DNA from: Allorhodoferax sp032337135
Lineage (GTDB): Bacteria > Pseudomonadota > Gammaproteobacteria > Burkholderiales > Burkholderiaceae_C
Direction: 5' to 3'
Length of the DNA stretch: 64,000 nucleotides
NCBI RefSeq assembly: GCF_032337135.1
Contig: NZ_JAVXZZ010000003.1
Location: 62,001-126,000 of the forward strand
Part shown: piece after piece, positions 1-8,961 of the stretch
Numbering within the stretch: the first letter of the stretch is position 1
Layout of the letters: each line of letters opens with the position of its first letter
Program-made: the position numbers and the translations under genes
Notes under the pieces: model-generated
Seen by the model: only the letters and a program-made list of their open reading frames with translations
Database searches by the model: none
Told to the model about the DNA's origin: nothing

Positions 1-231
1 GCAGGCACCGTGGGCAGCGTGACAAGCATCGGGACTGGCAATGGTGACGGCGTCAAGGACAGCCCAACGCAGGAAATGCGGGAGCAGGTAGAGCAGTGCG
101 GCCACGACGGCAACGGTACCGAAGGTCGTCCTCCAGTCACTGAAAAGGTTGCTGCGCATCCACGCCAGCCAGCCCGTGGTCCGGTTCGGTGCCGGGCGGG
201 CTGCAATCGGTTGAAATACTTGTGCGGTCAT
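1..231 (-). CDS. aapM: Amino-acid ABC transporter permease AapM, N-terminal part (runs off window)
   Basis: Partial gene. Only the first 77 codons are present, and the rest lies beyond base 1. The ATG is 8 bases downstream of the aapQ stop, on the same strand. The visible protein starts MTAQVFQPIAARPAP, then shows a short basic stretch (WLAWMRSNLFSDWR) and the start of a hydrophobic segment, as expected for the second permease of a general L-amino-acid importer. The name rests mainly on its position after aapJ and aapQ, so substrate preference is inferred. It would pair with AapQ to form the membrane channel; an aapP ATPase gene is expected next but is not visible. Confidence 0.8.
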   Translation of the reverse strand, partial: MTAQVFQPIAARPAPNRTTGWLAWMRSNLFSDWRTTFGTVAVVAALLYLLPHFLRWAVLDAVTIASPDACHAAHGAC

Positions 232-239
232 GGTGTGTC

Positions 240-1415
240 TCAACGTTCCTTGATGGCAGCGCGGGCGTTGTACCAGTTCATCAGGAAGGACGTGGAAAGC
301 GAGGTAGTCAGGTACACCAGCATGATGATGGCGATACATTCCACGGCGCGGCCGGTCTGGTTGATGGCGGTGTTCGCGATCGAGACCACATCCGGGTAGC
401 CAATGGCCACCGCCAAGGACGAATTCTTGGTCAGGTTCAGGTACTGGTTGGTCATCGGGGGAATGATGACGCGCAGGGCCTGCGGCAACATCACCAGGCG
501 CATCGTTTGGCCTCGGCTCAGGCCCAGTGCACTGGCTGCCTCGGATTGTCCGAGGGACACTGACTGGATCCCTGCGCGCACGACCTCCGCCACAAAGGCA
601 GCCGTGTAGATCACCAAACCCAAGAGCAGCGACAAAAATTCAGGAGTGAGCGCACCACCATGTTCGATGGCGAATTCACCCATGACGGGCAGGTTCCAAG
701 CCGTTGGGGATCCTGCCAGCACCCAGCCAGCCAGCGTACCGCCTAGCGCAATACCTGCGGGGCCCCAGAACATGCTGCGTGCCACACCGGTGGCTTCGAA
801 AGACCGTAACGCCCAGACGCGGTATCCATAGGCACCTGCAATCCCAACGGCTGCACCGGCCAATGTGATGAAGTGCTCATTGCCGGGAACCGGCATGGGG
901 AAGTTGAGCCCCATCTTGCTGAGGAAGAAAGGGCCGAAGGATATGGGCTCGTTGGCGGCCGGAAGAACCTCGGTGAAGAACAGGTACCACATCAGCAACT
1001 GGAGCAGCACCGGTATGTTGCGGAAGAACTCGACGTAGGCGACACAGAGTCCCCGGACCAGTGCATTGCGGGAGAAGCGTCCGACACCAATCAGGGTGCC
1101 CAGCAGCGTCGTCAGGATGATACCGACGATGGCAACGCGCAGGGTGTTGACCATGCCGACCAGATAGGCACGCCAGTAGGATTCGCCGGAGTCAAACGCA
1201 AACAGGCTTTCGCCGATATCGAAGCCCGCAGCACTGTTGAGGAAGTCGAAGCCGCTCTGGATGCCGCGGGCGCGCATGTTGGTGGCCGTGTTGTTGGCCA
1301 GATAGAGCACGGTCAGCACGATGACTGCTACTGCCACAACCTGGTACACCAGCGCACGGAAGGCCTGACTACGCCAGGACCACTTCTTCTTGGGAGGGAG
1401 GGATGGTTCAGCCAT
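240..1415 (-). CDS. aapQ: General L-amino-acid ABC transporter permease AapQ
   Basis: This 391-residue inner-membrane permease belongs to the HisM/GlnP-type ABC importers. The N-terminus is cytoplasmic and basic (PPKKKWSWRSQAF), followed by a first membrane segment and a long insert typical of AapQ rather than of shorter GlnP-like permeases. The EAA loop that contacts the ATPase is seen near residue 291 (EAASALGLSRGQTMRLV), with the conserved LPQALRVIIPP just after it. It follows aapJ with a terminator-like hairpin in the 108-base gap and precedes aapM by 8 bases, so the three are probably one transcription unit with reduced expression of the permeases. The exact amino acids carried cannot be read from sequence. 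Confidence 0.93.
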   Translation of the reverse strand: MAEPSLPPKKKWSWRSQAFRALVYQVVAVAVIVLTVLYLANNTATNMRARGIQSGFDFLNSAAGFDIGESLFAFDSGESYWRAYLVGMVNTLRVAIVGIILTTLLGTLIGVGRFSRNALVRGLCVAYVEFFRNIPVLLQLLMWYLFFTEVLPAANEPISFGPFFLSKMGLNFPMPVPGNEHFITLAGAAVGIAGAYGYRVWALRSFEATGVARSMFWGPAGIALGGTLAGWVLAGSPTAWNLPVMGEFAIEHGGALTPEFLSLLLGLVIYTAAFVAEVVRAGIQSVSLGQSEAASALGLSRGQTMRLVMLPQALRVIIPPMTNQYLNLTKNSSLAVAIGYPDVVSIANTAINQTGRAVECIAIIMLVYLTTSLSTSFLMNWYNARAAIKER

Positions 1416-1445
1416 GGGAACCCTTGGAACGAAAGCTAAGCATCA

Positions 1446-1484
1446 AACAAAAAAGGCAGTGCAGTGGTGGGTACTGCAACTGCC
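1446..1484 (-). terminator. Hairpin with T-run between aapJ and aapQ
   Basis: Read on the minus strand, GGCAGTTGCAGT and ACTGCACTGCC can fold into a stem, followed directly by TTTTTTGTT. This has the form of an intrinsic terminator. It lies inside the operon, after the binding-protein gene and before the permease genes. Such hairpins commonly let the periplasmic protein be made in excess over the membrane parts; that role is inferred here. Confidence 0.72.
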
Positions 1485-1523
1485 TTGTCGCGGCCTCCGC
1501 AATTCCGAAGGCCGCAGAGCGCA

Positions 1524-2558
1524 TCAGCGGATTGGTGGGGCGTACTGGATGCCGCCTTTGGTCCACAGGTTGTTCAGGCCGCGAGGCAGCTGCAGTGCCG
1601 ATTTGGGGCCGACGTTGCGTTCAAAGATCTCGCCGTAATTGCCGGTGGCCTTGACGGCGCGGGCCAACCATTCCTTGTCCAGACCGAGCAGCTTGCCAGT
1701 GTCTTCGGTGGTTCCGAGCATGCGGCCAATCGCGGGATCCTTGGTGTTCACCTTGAGGTCGTCCACATTGGCCTGGGTAATGCCAGCCTCCTCGGCTTCG
1801 AGCAGACCGTATACGGTCCATTTCACGATGGCCGCCCATTCATCGTCGCCACGGCGTACCAATGGTCCGAGCGGTTCCTTCGAGATCAGTTCAGGCAGGA
1901 TCAGGTGGTCTGCGGGATTCTTGGCCGACTTGTTGCGGACCGATGCCAGACCCGAGGCGTCGGTGGTGTAGGCCACGCAGCGACCGGAGAAGTAAGCACC
2001 TTCCACGGCGTCAAGCTTTTCGAACACCACGGGTTTGATGCCCAGGTTGTTGGCTTTGGAGAAGTCGGTCAGGTTCTTTTCCGTTGTGGTGCCCGACTGC
2101 ACGCACACGGTCTGGCCCTTGAGCTGCTTGGCGCTCTTGATCTTGCTCTTGACCGGGACCATGAAACCCTGGCCGTCGTAGTACACCACGGCGGTCTGGC
2201 TCAGGCCCAGCGAAGCGTCGCGGGTCAGGGTGAAGGTGGTATTGCGCGAAAGCACATCCACTTCACCGGATTGCAGGGCCGTGAAACGGGCCTGGGCCAC
2301 CAGCGGGACATACTTCACCTTTTCTGCGTCGCCCAGCGTCGCGGCAGCCACCGCGCGGCAGACGTCGACGTCAATGCCAGTCCACTTGCCATTGGAGTCA
2401 GCAGCGCTGAAGCCTGCCAGACCGGTGTGCACCCCGCAGATCACTTGACCGCGCGCCTTGATGGCATCGAGTGTCTTGCCGGCATGGGCAGGCGCAGCGG
2501 CCAGTGTGCCGAAGGCGGCGACTGCAACTGCAATGGCTTTGACAGCGTTCAGTTTCAT
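1524..2558 (-). CDS. aapJ: Periplasmic amino-acid-binding protein AapJ
   Basis: This 344-residue solute-binding protein of the SBP family 3 is the receptor of the Aap importer. A signal peptide is clear (basic MKLNAVK, hydrophobic core, AHA cleavage near residue 26). The mature part begins KTLDAIKARGQVICGV and contains GIDVDVCRAVAAA and SRNTTFTLTRD, which I know from AapJ/BztA-type proteins. The ATG at 2558 was chosen over an upstream in-frame extension of 58 codons because the signal peptide starts there and a GGAG lies about 10 bases upstream. It is the first gene of the aap unit, and the 216 bases upstream hold no other gene. Confidence 0.93.
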   Translation of the reverse strand: MKLNAVKAIAVAVAAFGTLAAAPAHAGKTLDAIKARGQVICGVHTGLAGFSAADSNGKWTGIDVDVCRAVAAATLGDAEKVKYVPLVAQARFTALQSGEVDVLSRNTTFTLTRDASLGLSQTAVVYYDGQGFMVPVKSKIKSAKQLKGQTVCVQSGTTTEKNLTDFSKANNLGIKPVVFEKLDAVEGAYFSGRCVAYTTDASGLASVRNKSAKNPADHLILPELISKEPLGPLVRRGDDEWAAIVKWTVYGLLEAEEAGITQANVDDLKVNTKDPAIGRMLGTTEDTGKLLGLDKEWLARAVKATGNYGEIFERNVGPKSALQLPRGLNNLWTKGGIQYAPPIR

Positions 2559-2774
2559 AGTTTTCAGCTCCAATGAGATAAAGGAAAGTTCGGCACAGTA
2601 TGCGCCGACCAACACGCAACGGTGCGTGATACGAACGAATGTACTGCAAGCAGCGTGCCACATTTCACAGGGTTTACGCGGGTGTAAAACTGTACGCCCA
2701 TCAGGGGCACTCGGCCCGATGTCGCACATCAACGCTGCGTCGTCAGATACTGCTGGCGGTGCGCCCGAATCGGG

Positions 2775-3278
2775 TCATTTGTGCTCCGAGTCGGTGCATG
2801 TTGCACCACCGCAGCCTTCGATGGCCTGCATCGGCAACGCTTGCGGGCGCGCAATCGAACCCGTGGCCGGGTCGAAACCCAGTTCGTGCAAATGCATGGC
2901 CAGTGCAGCGTCCATGGCCTGGGCGTGTTGCGGAAACCAAACTGTCAACTCACGCGCCATCTGGCGCGGGACATGTAACTCGCCAGAGCGGCCACGCTGG
3001 GTGCCCTCGCGCATGATCTTCAGGATGATGGCGTGCTGGCTGGCGTGGCAGTTGTCAGCCGTGAAGCCGGTACGCAGCATCCAGCGGTCTTCGCGGTCGA
3101 AGTGCTCCTGGGTGTGGTCTACCAGAGCCTCCCAGTGTCGAAGCAGTTCGTGTTCCGGCGCGGCCAGTACTGCGTTGAGCAGGTCCACGAATTCACGGTG
3201 GGTGTCGTCCATCGTGGAATTGTTCAATAGGTAGTCATCGCTCCACTGCATGGAGTCGTTCATCGTCGCTTGCGTCAT
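2775..3278 (-). CDS. Bacteriohemerythrin
   Basis: This 167-residue single-domain hemerythrin should bind a non-haem di-iron centre that carries O2 or reacts with NO. The ligand pattern is visible in order: an early His in DDTHREF, HTQEHFDRED (HxxxH with an E/D-rich tail), HASQHAI, and a late HxxxxD-like pair in FPQHAQAMDAAL. About 40 residues follow the last helix, ending in a His/Cys-containing tail. Its ATG overlaps the stop of the upstream hemerythrin gene in an ATGA, so translation is coupled. A longer in-frame reading upstream is ignored because it overlaps that gene almost wholly. Proximity to nnrS and denitrification genes suggests a role in O2/NO handling, which is inference. Confidence 0.88.
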   Translation of the reverse strand: MTQATMNDSMQWSDDYLLNNSTMDDTHREFVDLLNAVLAAPEHELLRHWEALVDHTQEHFDREDRWMLRTGFTADNCHASQHAIILKIMREGTQRGRSGELHVPRQMARELTVWFPQHAQAMDAALAMHLHELGFDPATGSIARPQALPMQAIEGCGGATCTDSEHK

Positions 3279-3844
3279 ACCCTGTCCTTGTCCAGCCCCG
3301 CATTGTGCCCGACGCCTCGGCGCGACTGCATTTCGCGACCAGCGTCGGAACTGGCCTGCGGCCCCAGTAGTGCGAAGGCCTGCGGGAAGACGCTGGACTC
3401 TTCCAGTGCGATGTGCGGTGGGTAGAGAGCCCGAAAGACCTGAATGGCGTCTCGCTGGGGCGATGTCAATGGCGTCGTGACACCGCTGGACCACGCACGC
3501 AACGCCGGTTCGATGCCTCGCCACAAGGACTCCATCTGGGCATGGTCGTGTTGCAGTCGCTCCACCTGTGCCACCAGCGCCGCAGAGCCATGCGCCAGCA
3601 ACAAGGGAAACAGGTGAAGTTCTTCGTCCTGATGGTGAAGCGGGGCGGCCAGCGTGAAATAGCGCAGGACGTCCGCGGCGGCGCTGCGACTGGATGCGTC
3701 GTGCCCGTGGAGATCAACGTGCTCTACCAAGCGCCCAAGGAGGTCAAGGCTGCGCTGCACGCGATCATGGCAGGCGCTGAGCATTGCCTGGGGATCTTCG
3801 AAGCCGACTGCGGGGGAATTGAAACCGGGGAAGGAGTGTGACAC
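3275..3844 (-). CDS. Hemerythrin-domain (HHE) protein
   Basis: This 189-residue protein belongs to the HHE cation-binding class. Likely iron ligands are HDRVQRSLDLL near residue 26, HHQDEELHLFPLL near residue 71, HDHAQME near residue 99, and HIALEESSVFP near residue 144, the spacing of a four-helix hemerythrin bundle. There is no signal peptide, so it should be cytoplasmic. It is translationally coupled (ATGA) to the bacteriohemerythrin gene that follows, and the divergent gene on the other strand encodes a response-regulator diguanylate cyclase. Members of this class act in iron-sulfur repair, O2 sensing or NO response; which applies here cannot be decided from sequence. Confidence 0.85.
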   Translation of the reverse strand: MSHSFPGFNSPAVGFEDPQAMLSACHDRVQRSLDLLGRLVEHVDLHGHDASSRSAAADVLRYFTLAAPLHHQDEELHLFPLLLAHGSAALVAQVERLQHDHAQMESLWRGIEPALRAWSSGVTTPLTSPQRDAIQVFRALYPPHIALEESSVFPQAFALLGPQASSDAGREMQSRRGVGHNAGLDKDRV

Positions 3845-3943
3845 GGCGGATGGAAGTGAAGGGGGACTGCGTCATACTAGCGCCTTGTGCGCTGTCTGAC
3901 CTTAAGGCAGTTCGTGTACTTTCCTCAAACGGGTATCCCATCC

Positions 3944-5569
3944 ATGGCTGTGAATGCTGACGAGTTGACCTTGCGTTGCCGGGCGCTGCTGGACCCGTGG
4001 AAAGCATTTGCGGCGGCGCCTGCGTTTGAGCGGTTTGTCGAATTTGCGGTGGCCGTCTCGGCGTTCACCGAGTTTCTCTCTTCACGCAGCCTGGCCGGAT
4101 TGCACCAGGAGGCACATGCACTGGAACAAAACGTCCTGACCTATTTCGAGGCTTGGAGCACCAGTCCGCCAGGCCCGGAGGTGGTGTCGGCTCTGGGGCG
4201 GCGCCTGTCGCAGTTTGAAGCGCGGGTGGCTGCATTCATCGAGGGAAACACACTGGAGTTCGGCGAGCGCCGCAGTGCGGCCGCGGGCCAGGATGTGCTG
4301 CAGCAGTTGCAGGCCCAGCGCGGCATTGGTTTGGTGACAGACCAAGCCGAGCACTGGTCCGAGCTGATTCGCCAGTTGCGCTATTTCAACATTCCGACCA
4401 TGGTGCAGGCGCTCGCGCAGCAGCTGGTGGGCCAACACGAGGCCACCACGGTCCTGGTCGATCACCGTGGGCGCAGCCCGTCGGAGGTGGCGCAGACCGT
4501 GCGCATGTTGCGCGGCCACCTCGCTGCCAGCTGCCTTATCGCCTGCGAGGTCCCCCCCGATTTCGACAGCCAGAAATCGGTCCTCGCGGCCGGCTGTGAC
4601 TATTGCTTTGTGGCCGGAACGGCCCATTCGGTGCTGATCGACCGCATCATGCGGGTGAGCGAAGTGCGCGATGAAGATCCCTACCGGGTATTGGTGGTGG
4701 AAGACTCGCGCACCGCGGCGGCGATGATCCAGCGCACCCTGTCCGAGGCCAGCATGCAGGCTACAGTGATCCACGATCCACGTCAGGTGCTGGACGCACT
4801 GCAGCGCGTGACTCCCGACTTGGTACTGATGGACATGCACATGCCCGGCTGCAATGGTGTGGAGGTAACCCGGGTACTGCGACAGCACCCCGAGTTCTTG
4901 TCCACGCCGGTGGTCTACCTTTCTGGAGACAGTGATATCGCCTTGCAAGTCGACGCGTTGCGCCTGGGCGGTGACCACTTCCTGACCAAGCCGTTCAATC
5001 CGGTGATTCTCAATGCGGTGATCAAGAGCAAGATTGAACGTTACCGGGCCTTGCGCAAGCACATGGTGTGTGACAGCCTGACGGGGCTCCTGAACCACAC
5101 TACCTGCAAGCAGCGGCTCGATGGCTTGGCTGCTTCGGCCGTTCGCGGTGGTGCTGGCTTTTGCGTGGCCATGGTTGATATCGACCATTTCAAGCGCGTC
5201 AATGACAGCTATGGTCACCCCGCGGGCGACCAGGTCATTCGCAGCATGGCCTGGTTGGTCAAGCAGCGCCTGCGCACCACGGACGTGGTGGGCCGCTATG
5301 GCGGTGAGGAATTTGTACTCATGTTGCCCGACAGCACGGAAGTGCAGGTGGCCCAGTTGCTCAATGCCATCCGTGAAGACTTTGCCTGCATCGTGCATGA
5401 GGCAGGGGAAAAGCGCTTCCAGTGCAGCTTCTCTGCTGGCGTGGCCCAATGGCAGACCGGTGACAGCGCAGACGCGGTGCTGGCTTGTGCCGATGAGCGC
5501 CTGTACCAAGCAAAGACGGCCGGACGCAATCGCGTGGCAGTCAGCCCCACTATCGTGGTCCCCGCGTGA
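3944..5569 (+). CDS. Response regulator with GGDEF output (diguanylate cyclase)
   Basis: This 541-residue cytoplasmic signalling protein makes cyclic di-GMP from GTP. The first 245 residues are mostly helical, ending in a stretch that looks like a degenerate receiver. A canonical receiver follows (YRVLVVEDSRTAAAM, phospho-acceptor Asp in LMDMHMPG near residue 297, TKPFNP lysine near 350). The C-terminal GGDEF domain has DSLTGLLN, DIDHFKRVND, and the active site as GGEEF near residue 452. RTTD five residues before it is an intact inhibitory site, so product inhibition is expected. The ATG at 3944 fits the domain start, but an in-frame GTG at 3887 is also possible, and neither has a clear ribosome site. 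Confidence 0.88.
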   Translation: MAVNADELTLRCRALLDPWKAFAAAPAFERFVEFAVAVSAFTEFLSSRSLAGLHQEAHALEQNVLTYFEAWSTSPPGPEVVSALGRRLSQFEARVAAFIEGNTLEFGERRSAAAGQDVLQQLQAQRGIGLVTDQAEHWSELIRQLRYFNIPTMVQALAQQLVGQHEATTVLVDHRGRSPSEVAQTVRMLRGHLAASCLIACEVPPDFDSQKSVLAAGCDYCFVAGTAHSVLIDRIMRVSEVRDEDPYRVLVVEDSRTAAAMIQRTLSEASMQATVIHDPRQVLDALQRVTPDLVLMDMHMPGCNGVEVTRVLRQHPEFLSTPVVYLSGDSDIALQVDALRLGGDHFLTKPFNPVILNAVIKSKIERYRALRKHMVCDSLTGLLNHTTCKQRLDGLAASAVRGGAGFCVAMVDIDHFKRVNDSYGHPAGDQVIRSMAWLVKQRLRTTDVVGRYGGEEFVLMLPDSTEVQVAQLLNAIREDFACIVHEAGEKRFQCSFSAGVAQWQTGDSADAVLACADERLYQAKTAGRNRVAVSPTIVVPA

Positions 5570-5615
5570 TAGTACCTACCGAATTTGCCCCTGCCCCTTG
5601 ATTCAATTGGGTGAG

Positions 5616-5649
5616 TCGCTATCAAAATGAAAGCGACCCACGTGGGCTA
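5616..5649 (+). repeat. Dispersed palindromic repeat, short variant (copy 1)
   Basis: Reads TCGCTATCAAAATGAAAGCG then ACCCACGTGGGCTA. It matches the start (YGCTAT...) and end (GGGCTA) of a repeat family found at seven other places in this window, with the middle shortened. It lies between the convergent ends of the diguanylate cyclase and nrdJ genes, where its stem could serve as a transcript end. Confidence 0.6.
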
Positions 5650-5652
5650 CCG

Positions 5653-8532
5653 TTAGCCGCACTGTCCCACATAGCCGCAGGCGGTGCAGAAGTCGCATCC
5701 ATCCTTGTGAATCACGGTGGGATTGCCGCACTCAGGGCAGTTCTTGCCCGCCATGGTGTGGGTGGTCTGGGCGTCTTGGGGAGTATCCAGTACCCCCATG
5801 TCGCGCAGTGGGTAGCCTTCCTCATTGAGCACGCCGAGCATGGCGTAGCGGTGGATGATGAGACGCGCCATGTAGGCAACGGTAGAGGGCCAGGTCTGCT
5901 GGCGGCGTTCGCCATGCGGCAGGCCGGGTACGAAGGCCATGAAGTGTCCCAGTGGCTCGGCGTAGTTCAGCAGCTTGCGCAGCTTCATGCCGATCCAGGC
6001 CGGGTCGATGACACGCATGTCCAGTGACAGCACGCGGGCCAAGCCATCGTAGGCCTTGGGGTAGTTGCCCGAGAAGCCGATGGCGCAGGGGCGGGTCACC
6101 AGGGTGCCGTCCGCATTGGGAAGGGTCACCTCTTTCAGGGTCACCGTGAAGGCTTCATCGGTAGCCGGGTTGTCAATGTCCACCGACCAGGCCAAGGTCC
6201 CCGAGGGGCCGGTCTGCGGCTCGCTGCGGCTGAACATCGCGTTCAGCACCGGGGTTTTCTGCGGGTCTTGGGCACCTTCGAAGGCATTGAGCTGCTCGCA
6301 GCGCCAGCGGATCACCGCCGCCGTGGCGGCCACTACCCCCGGAAACAGGCGCTGGTGCCCATGGGGAGGGAATGGCATCTCAAAGGCGTGTTCCTCGGCC
6401 ACGGTGGACATGGCATCCAGCTTGAGGCGCAGCCAGGCTGGATCGTTGGTGCGCATGTCCATCGACAGGGTTTTGGCCAGTGCACCCAGGCCGCGCGGTT
6501 CGTCCGTGCCATTGACCCAGACCTCGAAGGGTTTGGGGCTAGCGCCCTCGGCGGCCAGTTCACCCACGAACAGGGCGAAGTCGCCGAAGCGGTGGTGCAC
6601 CATGAAAGTCCAAGCCGAGTTTCCGGCGGGCAGTTCGGGACGGCTGGGCCACTGTAGCGACGAAAGCACCGGTGCAGGCAGCTTGTCCAGCGCCAAGCGT
6701 TGGTTGGCATCGGAGATCTGCAGTGGCGCCGCGGTCGTCTGCGGTGCCACGCTCAGCACCGAACCCAGCACGGAATTGGGGCGGTAGGTCGCCAGTCCTT
6801 TCAGGCCGGACTTCCAGGCCTGCATGTACAGGCCCTGGAAGTCGGAGTAAGGGTAGTCGGCTGGCACGTTGACGGTCTTGCTGATCGCAGTGTCAATGTA
6901 GGGCGCGACCGCTGCAACCATGCTGGCGTGGTCCTGTGCGCTCATCTCCAGTGCGGTGATGAAGGCCGGTGTCAGTGGGGCATCAGGGCCATGCAAGTGG
7001 CGGAACAAGCGCCAAGCGTGGTCCTCCACCGCGTACTCCTTGAAGCTGCCGTCGGGCATGCGCTTCTTGCGGTTGTAGGTCCAACTGAAGGGCGGCTCGA
7101 TGCCGTTGGAGGCATTGTCGGCAAAGGCCAGGCTGATGGTGCCTGTGGGTGCAATGGACAGCAAGTGCGAGTTGCGCAGGCCTTGGGCCCGGATGCGCTC
7201 CTTGAGCCCATTGGGCAGGCGCGAAGCGAAGTTGGAGCCCGAGAGGTACAAGTCGGCATTGAAGAGCGGGAAGGCACCACGCTCGGCGGCCAGGTCGCTG
7301 GACGCCGCATAGGCAGTGTCGCGCATCAGGCGCGAGATGTGGGAGGCGAAGTCACGGGCCTGCTGCGTGTTGTAGGGAAGGCCCAGCATGACCAGGGTGT
7401 CGCCCAGGCCAGTGAAGCCCAGGCCGATGCGGCGCTTGCTGCGCGCTTCTTCCTGCTGCTGCGGCAAGGGCCACACAGTGGCATCGAGCACGTTGTCGAG
7501 CATGCGCACTGCTACCCGACACAGGGCAGCAAAACCTTCCTCGTCGAAGTGCACGCCCGGGCCGAACGGGTCGCGTACAAAACGGGTCAGATCCACCGAG
7601 CCCAGGCAGCAGCAGCCATAAGGGGGGAGGGGCTGTTCGGCGCAGGGGTTGGTGGCGGCGATGGTTTCGCAGTAGGACAGGTTGTTGTCCTTGTTCATGT
7701 GGTCCAGGAACAGAACGCCGGGTTCGGCATGGTCGTAGGTGGAGCGCATGATCTGATCCCACAGCTCAGACGCCGGTACCTTGCGGTAGACCCAGTCCCC
7801 GTGGTCCTCGCGCGGATAAGCACCTGCGTCCAGCTGGGCTTGGCTGGGACGGGCCTTGTGCACCAGTTCCACCATACCGTTGTCCTGCACCGCTTGCATG
7901 AAGGCATCAGTCACCCCGACGGAAATGTTGAAATTGCGCAGGTCGCCACTGTCCTTGGCGTGGATGAACTCCTCGATATCGGGGTGGTCGCAGCGCAGCA
8001 CGCCCATCTGGGCGCCTCGGCGGGCGCCGGCCGACTCCACCGTTTCGCAGGAGCGATCGAATACGCGCATGTAGCTCACAGGACCGGATGCACTGCTCTG
8101 GGTGCTGCCAACCCACGATCCGCGCGGCCGGATGCGCGAGAAGTCGTAGCCCACGCCGCCGCCGCGGCGCATGGTTTCCGCGGCCTGCGTAAGGGCGGTG
8201 TAGATGCCGGGATGGGCGTCGTCTTCGCTGGCAATCGAATCCCCGACGGGCTGCACAAAGCAGTTGATCAAGGTGGCCGCCAGGTCGGTGCCCGCGGCAG
8301 ATTGGATGCGGCCAGCCGGCAGGAACCCGCCCTGCAGCGCTTCAAGGAAGCGTGCATCCCAGTGTTCGCGCTGCTCGGGTGCTTCCATGGCGGCCAGCGC
8401 ACTGGCGACGCGCCGGTTGACGTCCAGTACCGACTTTTCGTCGGCCTTGGCATATTTTTCCAGCAGCACTTCTTCGCTGATGGCTTGGGCGGGCAATTCC
8501 AGTGCAACGGGGGTGTGTTCAGTGGTGGTCAT
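5653..8532 (-). CDS. nrdJ: Adenosylcobalamin-dependent (class II) ribonucleotide reductase
   Basis: This 959-residue enzyme reduces ribonucleotides to deoxyribonucleotides using a cobalamin radical, with no need for O2. Visible features are the conserved INCFVQPVGD with the first active-site Cys near residue 90, ARRGAQMGVLRCDHPDIEEF, FNISVGVTDAFM, the NPCAEQPLPPYGCC radical-site region, and SIAPTGTISLAF. The C-terminus ends in two CxxC pairs (CPECG, CTACG), as in long NrdJ proteins. It lies 36 bases after a SirB2-like gene, which itself follows nnrS by 12 bases, so all three probably share the promoter with a Dnr-like site. This fits supply of DNA precursors under anaerobic or NO-exposed conditions. 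Confidence 0.95.
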   Translation of the reverse strand: MTTTEHTPVALELPAQAISEEVLLEKYAKADEKSVLDVNRRVASALAAMEAPEQREHWDARFLEALQGGFLPAGRIQSAAGTDLAATLINCFVQPVGDSIASEDDAHPGIYTALTQAAETMRRGGGVGYDFSRIRPRGSWVGSTQSSASGPVSYMRVFDRSCETVESAGARRGAQMGVLRCDHPDIEEFIHAKDSGDLRNFNISVGVTDAFMQAVQDNGMVELVHKARPSQAQLDAGAYPREDHGDWVYRKVPASELWDQIMRSTYDHAEPGVLFLDHMNKDNNLSYCETIAATNPCAEQPLPPYGCCCLGSVDLTRFVRDPFGPGVHFDEEGFAALCRVAVRMLDNVLDATVWPLPQQQEEARSKRRIGLGFTGLGDTLVMLGLPYNTQQARDFASHISRLMRDTAYAASSDLAAERGAFPLFNADLYLSGSNFASRLPNGLKERIRAQGLRNSHLLSIAPTGTISLAFADNASNGIEPPFSWTYNRKKRMPDGSFKEYAVEDHAWRLFRHLHGPDAPLTPAFITALEMSAQDHASMVAAVAPYIDTAISKTVNVPADYPYSDFQGLYMQAWKSGLKGLATYRPNSVLGSVLSVAPQTTAAPLQISDANQRLALDKLPAPVLSSLQWPSRPELPAGNSAWTFMVHHRFGDFALFVGELAAEGASPKPFEVWVNGTDEPRGLGALAKTLSMDMRTNDPAWLRLKLDAMSTVAEEHAFEMPFPPHGHQRLFPGVVAATAAVIRWRCEQLNAFEGAQDPQKTPVLNAMFSRSEPQTGPSGTLAWSVDIDNPATDEAFTVTLKEVTLPNADGTLVTRPCAIGFSGNYPKAYDGLARVLSLDMRVIDPAWIGMKLRKLLNYAEPLGHFMAFVPGLPHGERRQQTWPSTVAYMARLIIHRYAMLGVLNEEGYPLRDMGVLDTPQDAQTTHTMAGKNCPECGNPTVIHKDGCDFCTACGYVGQCG

Positions 8533-8568
8533 GATGTAGAGTTGAAGGGCGGGACGGTGAAGAACGGG

Positions 8569-8949
8569 TTAGAGGAGTCCAGTGGGCCAGCGTGTTCTGG
8601 CGATGGTGATGATGGAAAAGACAGTAGTCAAGGCGCTGCCTCCCCAGATCCAGCGGGCGCGGTGGCCTTGAGCGTCGCGCAAGGCCAGTTTGCCCAGAAA
8701 TATGTACAGCATCAAGAGCATCACCTTGGAGCCTAGCCAGGCCTGCTGCCAGGGGTATTGCTCACTCCAGGTGGCCAGTGCGATGGCAGCGCCCAGGAGG
8801 ACGGCATCATTGACATGTGGCGCAACACGTAGCCAGCGCCACTGACGCCAGCGAATGCCGTGCAGCGACAGACCCCAGCGCAGGGTAAACAGTGCCACAC
8901 TGATACCAGCACACATGATATGCAAGGCGCGGACTTGGGCGTACTCCAT
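8569..8949 (-). CDS. SirB2 family membrane protein
   Basis: This 126-residue protein has four predicted membrane segments and almost no loops. The conserved pattern of the SirB2 family is recognisable: an N-terminal LHIMCAG helix, LRVAPHVNDAVLL in the middle, QYPWQQAWLGSKVMLLMLYIFLGKLALR, and a final hydrophobic helix. The family's biochemical role is not known; the name comes from an old link to Salmonella invasion regulation that has little meaning here. It sits 12 bases after nnrS and 36 bases before nrdJ on the same strand. Recurrent pairing with nnrS would suggest a haem- or NO-related membrane role, which is inference. Confidence 0.85.
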   Translation of the reverse strand: MEYAQVRALHIMCAGISVALFTLRWGLSLHGIRWRQWRWLRVAPHVNDAVLLGAAIALATWSEQYPWQQAWLGSKVMLLMLYIFLGKLALRDAQGHRARWIWGGSALTTVFSIITIARTRWPTGLL

Positions 8950-8961
8950 GGCAGGCTCCTT

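Noticed and set aside
4082..5509. Open frame of 475 codons antisense to the receiver-GGDEF gene
   Set aside because: It has a composition typical of antisense frames in GC-rich genes, with no domains.
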